Source: Halopseudomonas pachastrellae
GTDB lineage: Bacteria > Pseudomonadota > Gammaproteobacteria > Pseudomonadales > Pseudomonadaceae
Length of the DNA stretch: 64,000 nucleotides
Direction: 5' to 3'
Assembly (NCBI RefSeq): GCF_900114765.1
Contig: NZ_FOUD01000001.1
Span: 194,003 to 258,002 of the forward strand
Shown: positions 63,166 to 64,000 of the stretch, piece by piece
Layout: each line of letters starts with the position of its first letter
Numbering within the stretch: the first letter of the stretch is position 1
Position numbers and translations under genes: made by a program
Notes under the pieces: model-generated
What the model was told of the DNA's origin: nothing
Databases searched by the model: none
The model's input: only the letters and a program-made list of their open reading frames with translations

Positions 63166-64000
63166 ATGAGAGCACCCTCTTTGCTGGCACTGGGTTTTAC
63201 TGGTGTCTTGCTATCCATGCCGTTGCAGGCAGCCCCCGAATACGAGAAACGCGCCGATCTGAGTGATCAGCTTGCCCAGTGGGTCAAGCAGGCATTGGGC
63301 GGCGATGCCTCTGCGCAGCGTGAACTTGCTCAGCGCTACTACGACGGCGACGGTGTAGAGCAGGACTATGCCAAGGCGTTTGAGCTGTACAGTGACGCAG
63401 CAGAACAGGGCGATGCCGCTGCCGAGTTTTCGGTCGCGTACATGTACGACTTTGGCGAGGGCGTTGAGCTGGATGACCTCAAGGCTGTCGAGTATTACAC
63501 CCGCGCTGCCGAGCAGGGGCATGCTGCGGCGCAGTTCAACCTGGCGTTGATGTACGACGAAGGTGAGGGCGTGCCGGTCGATGATCTGAAGGCCATTGAC
63601 TGGTATCAGCGCGCGGCAGAGCTTGGCCATGCCGATGCGCAGTACAACCTGGCGATCATGTATGACGAGGGCGAGGGTGTGCCGGTCAACGACACACGCG
63701 CCGCCGAGTATTACCTGAAAGCTGCCGAACAGGGCCACGCCGACGCGCAGTACAACCTGGCGCTGCTCTATGACCACGGTGAGGGTGTGGCGCTGGATGA
63801 CCGTGAGGCGGTGCGCTGGTACACCGCGGCGGCTGAGCAGGGCGACGCTTCTGCGCAATACAACCTGGCCATCATGTATGACGAAGGTGAAGGCGTGCCG
63901 GTGGATGACCGCCGTGCCATCGAGTGGTATCGCAAGGCGGCCGAGCAGGGCCATGCCGATGCGCAGTACAACCTGGCGCTGATGTACGACGAAGGTGAAG
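63166..64000 (+). CDS. Exported Sel1-like repeat protein, 5' part
   Basis: The frame runs off the window with 278 residues visible. A signal peptide (MRAPSLLALGFTGVLLSMPLQA) is followed by at least seven Sel1/SLR repeats of 36 residues, the last one cut. The consensus is AEQGHADAQYNLALMYDEGEGVPVDDRKAIEWYRKA. The repeats are unusually acidic in the DEGEGV..DD loop and very alike, so recent internal duplication is likely. SLR proteins are periplasmic or surface scaffolds for protein contacts. AGGGAAGG precedes ATG 63166. Confidence 0.92.
   Translation, partial: MRAPSLLALGFTGVLLSMPLQAAPEYEKRADLSDQLAQWVKQALGGDASAQRELAQRYYDGDGVEQDYAKAFELYSDAAEQGDAAAEFSVAYMYDFGEGVELDDLKAVEYYTRAAEQGHAAAQFNLALMYDEGEGVPVDDLKAIDWYQRAAELGHADAQYNLAIMYDEGEGVPVNDTRAAEYYLKAAEQGHADAQYNLALLYDHGEGVALDDREAVRWYTAAAEQGDASAQYNLAIMYDEGEGVPVDDRRAIEWYRKAAEQGHADAQYNLALMYDEGE

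Overview
This window is a chromosomal segment of a gammaproteobacterium in the Pseudomonas sensu lato group (Pseudomonas or Halopseudomonas). The evidence is gene order. nadC / DUF1631 / ampD / ampE / chemoreceptor, panE / response regulator / yajQ / mscS / ampG, short-chain dehydrogenase / fxsA / groES / groEL, rsmZ / fdxA / mutS and pncC / recA / recX all match blocks known from Pseudomonas aeruginosa, but they are joined differently here. The species cannot be settled from the sequence alone.

1-20 kb is mostly housekeeping: a cut-off thioesterase II gene, an HAD hydrolase, nadC, a sodium/alanine-type symporter, a DUF1631 gene, the muropeptide-recycling genes ampD-ampE (with ampG further on), a chemoreceptor behind a textbook flagellar sigma-28 promoter, a cobalamin adenosyltransferase, a panE-like gene, a degenerate-GGDEF response regulator, yajQ, an MscS channel, an ATL protein, a DUF481 outer-membrane protein, an SDR, fxsA and groES-groEL behind a sigma-32 promoter.

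20.4-25.7 kb holds the most striking feature. A group II intron starts at the last base of the groEL stop codon (20381) and ends at 25742. Splicing would turn the in-place TAG into TAA and bring the groEL terminator, now 5.4 kb away, directly behind the gene. The intron maturase ORF is itself split by an IS21-family element (22671-25264) with a 6-bp target duplication. Removing the element restores the maturase frame exactly.

25.8-31 kb holds an rsmZ-type regulatory RNA with its GacA activator box, two 174-bp tandem repeats, fdxA, mutS, and a decayed ECF sigma / VOC / YCII module. 31-50 kb holds a divergent two-component system, a poly-glycine lipoprotein, pncC-recA (LexA box)-recX, a LOG protein, a DTW-domain protein, an EamA transporter, a CrbR/ErdR-like regulator next to its CrbS/MxtR-like transporter-kinase, azlCD, an MFS transporter, a DUF457 membrane protein, a crotonase and tRNA-Ser(GGA).

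50-58 kb, directly after tRNA-Ser, is an EcoR124-like type I (IC) restriction-modification locus, hsdM-hsdS-(fic)-(rhuM remnant)-hsdR. Its HsdS has three tandem TAEL repeats, and the fic gene carries an amber codon. The tRNA 3' flank is duplicated, with extra partial copies of the tRNA end, which suggests insertion events at this tRNA. 58-64 kb returns to ordinary genes: an aldonolactone oxidase plus fold-III PLP enzyme pair, an unknown exported/anchored protein, a nitronate monooxygenase-like flavoprotein, an HxlR regulator and the start of a Sel1-repeat protein that runs off the window.
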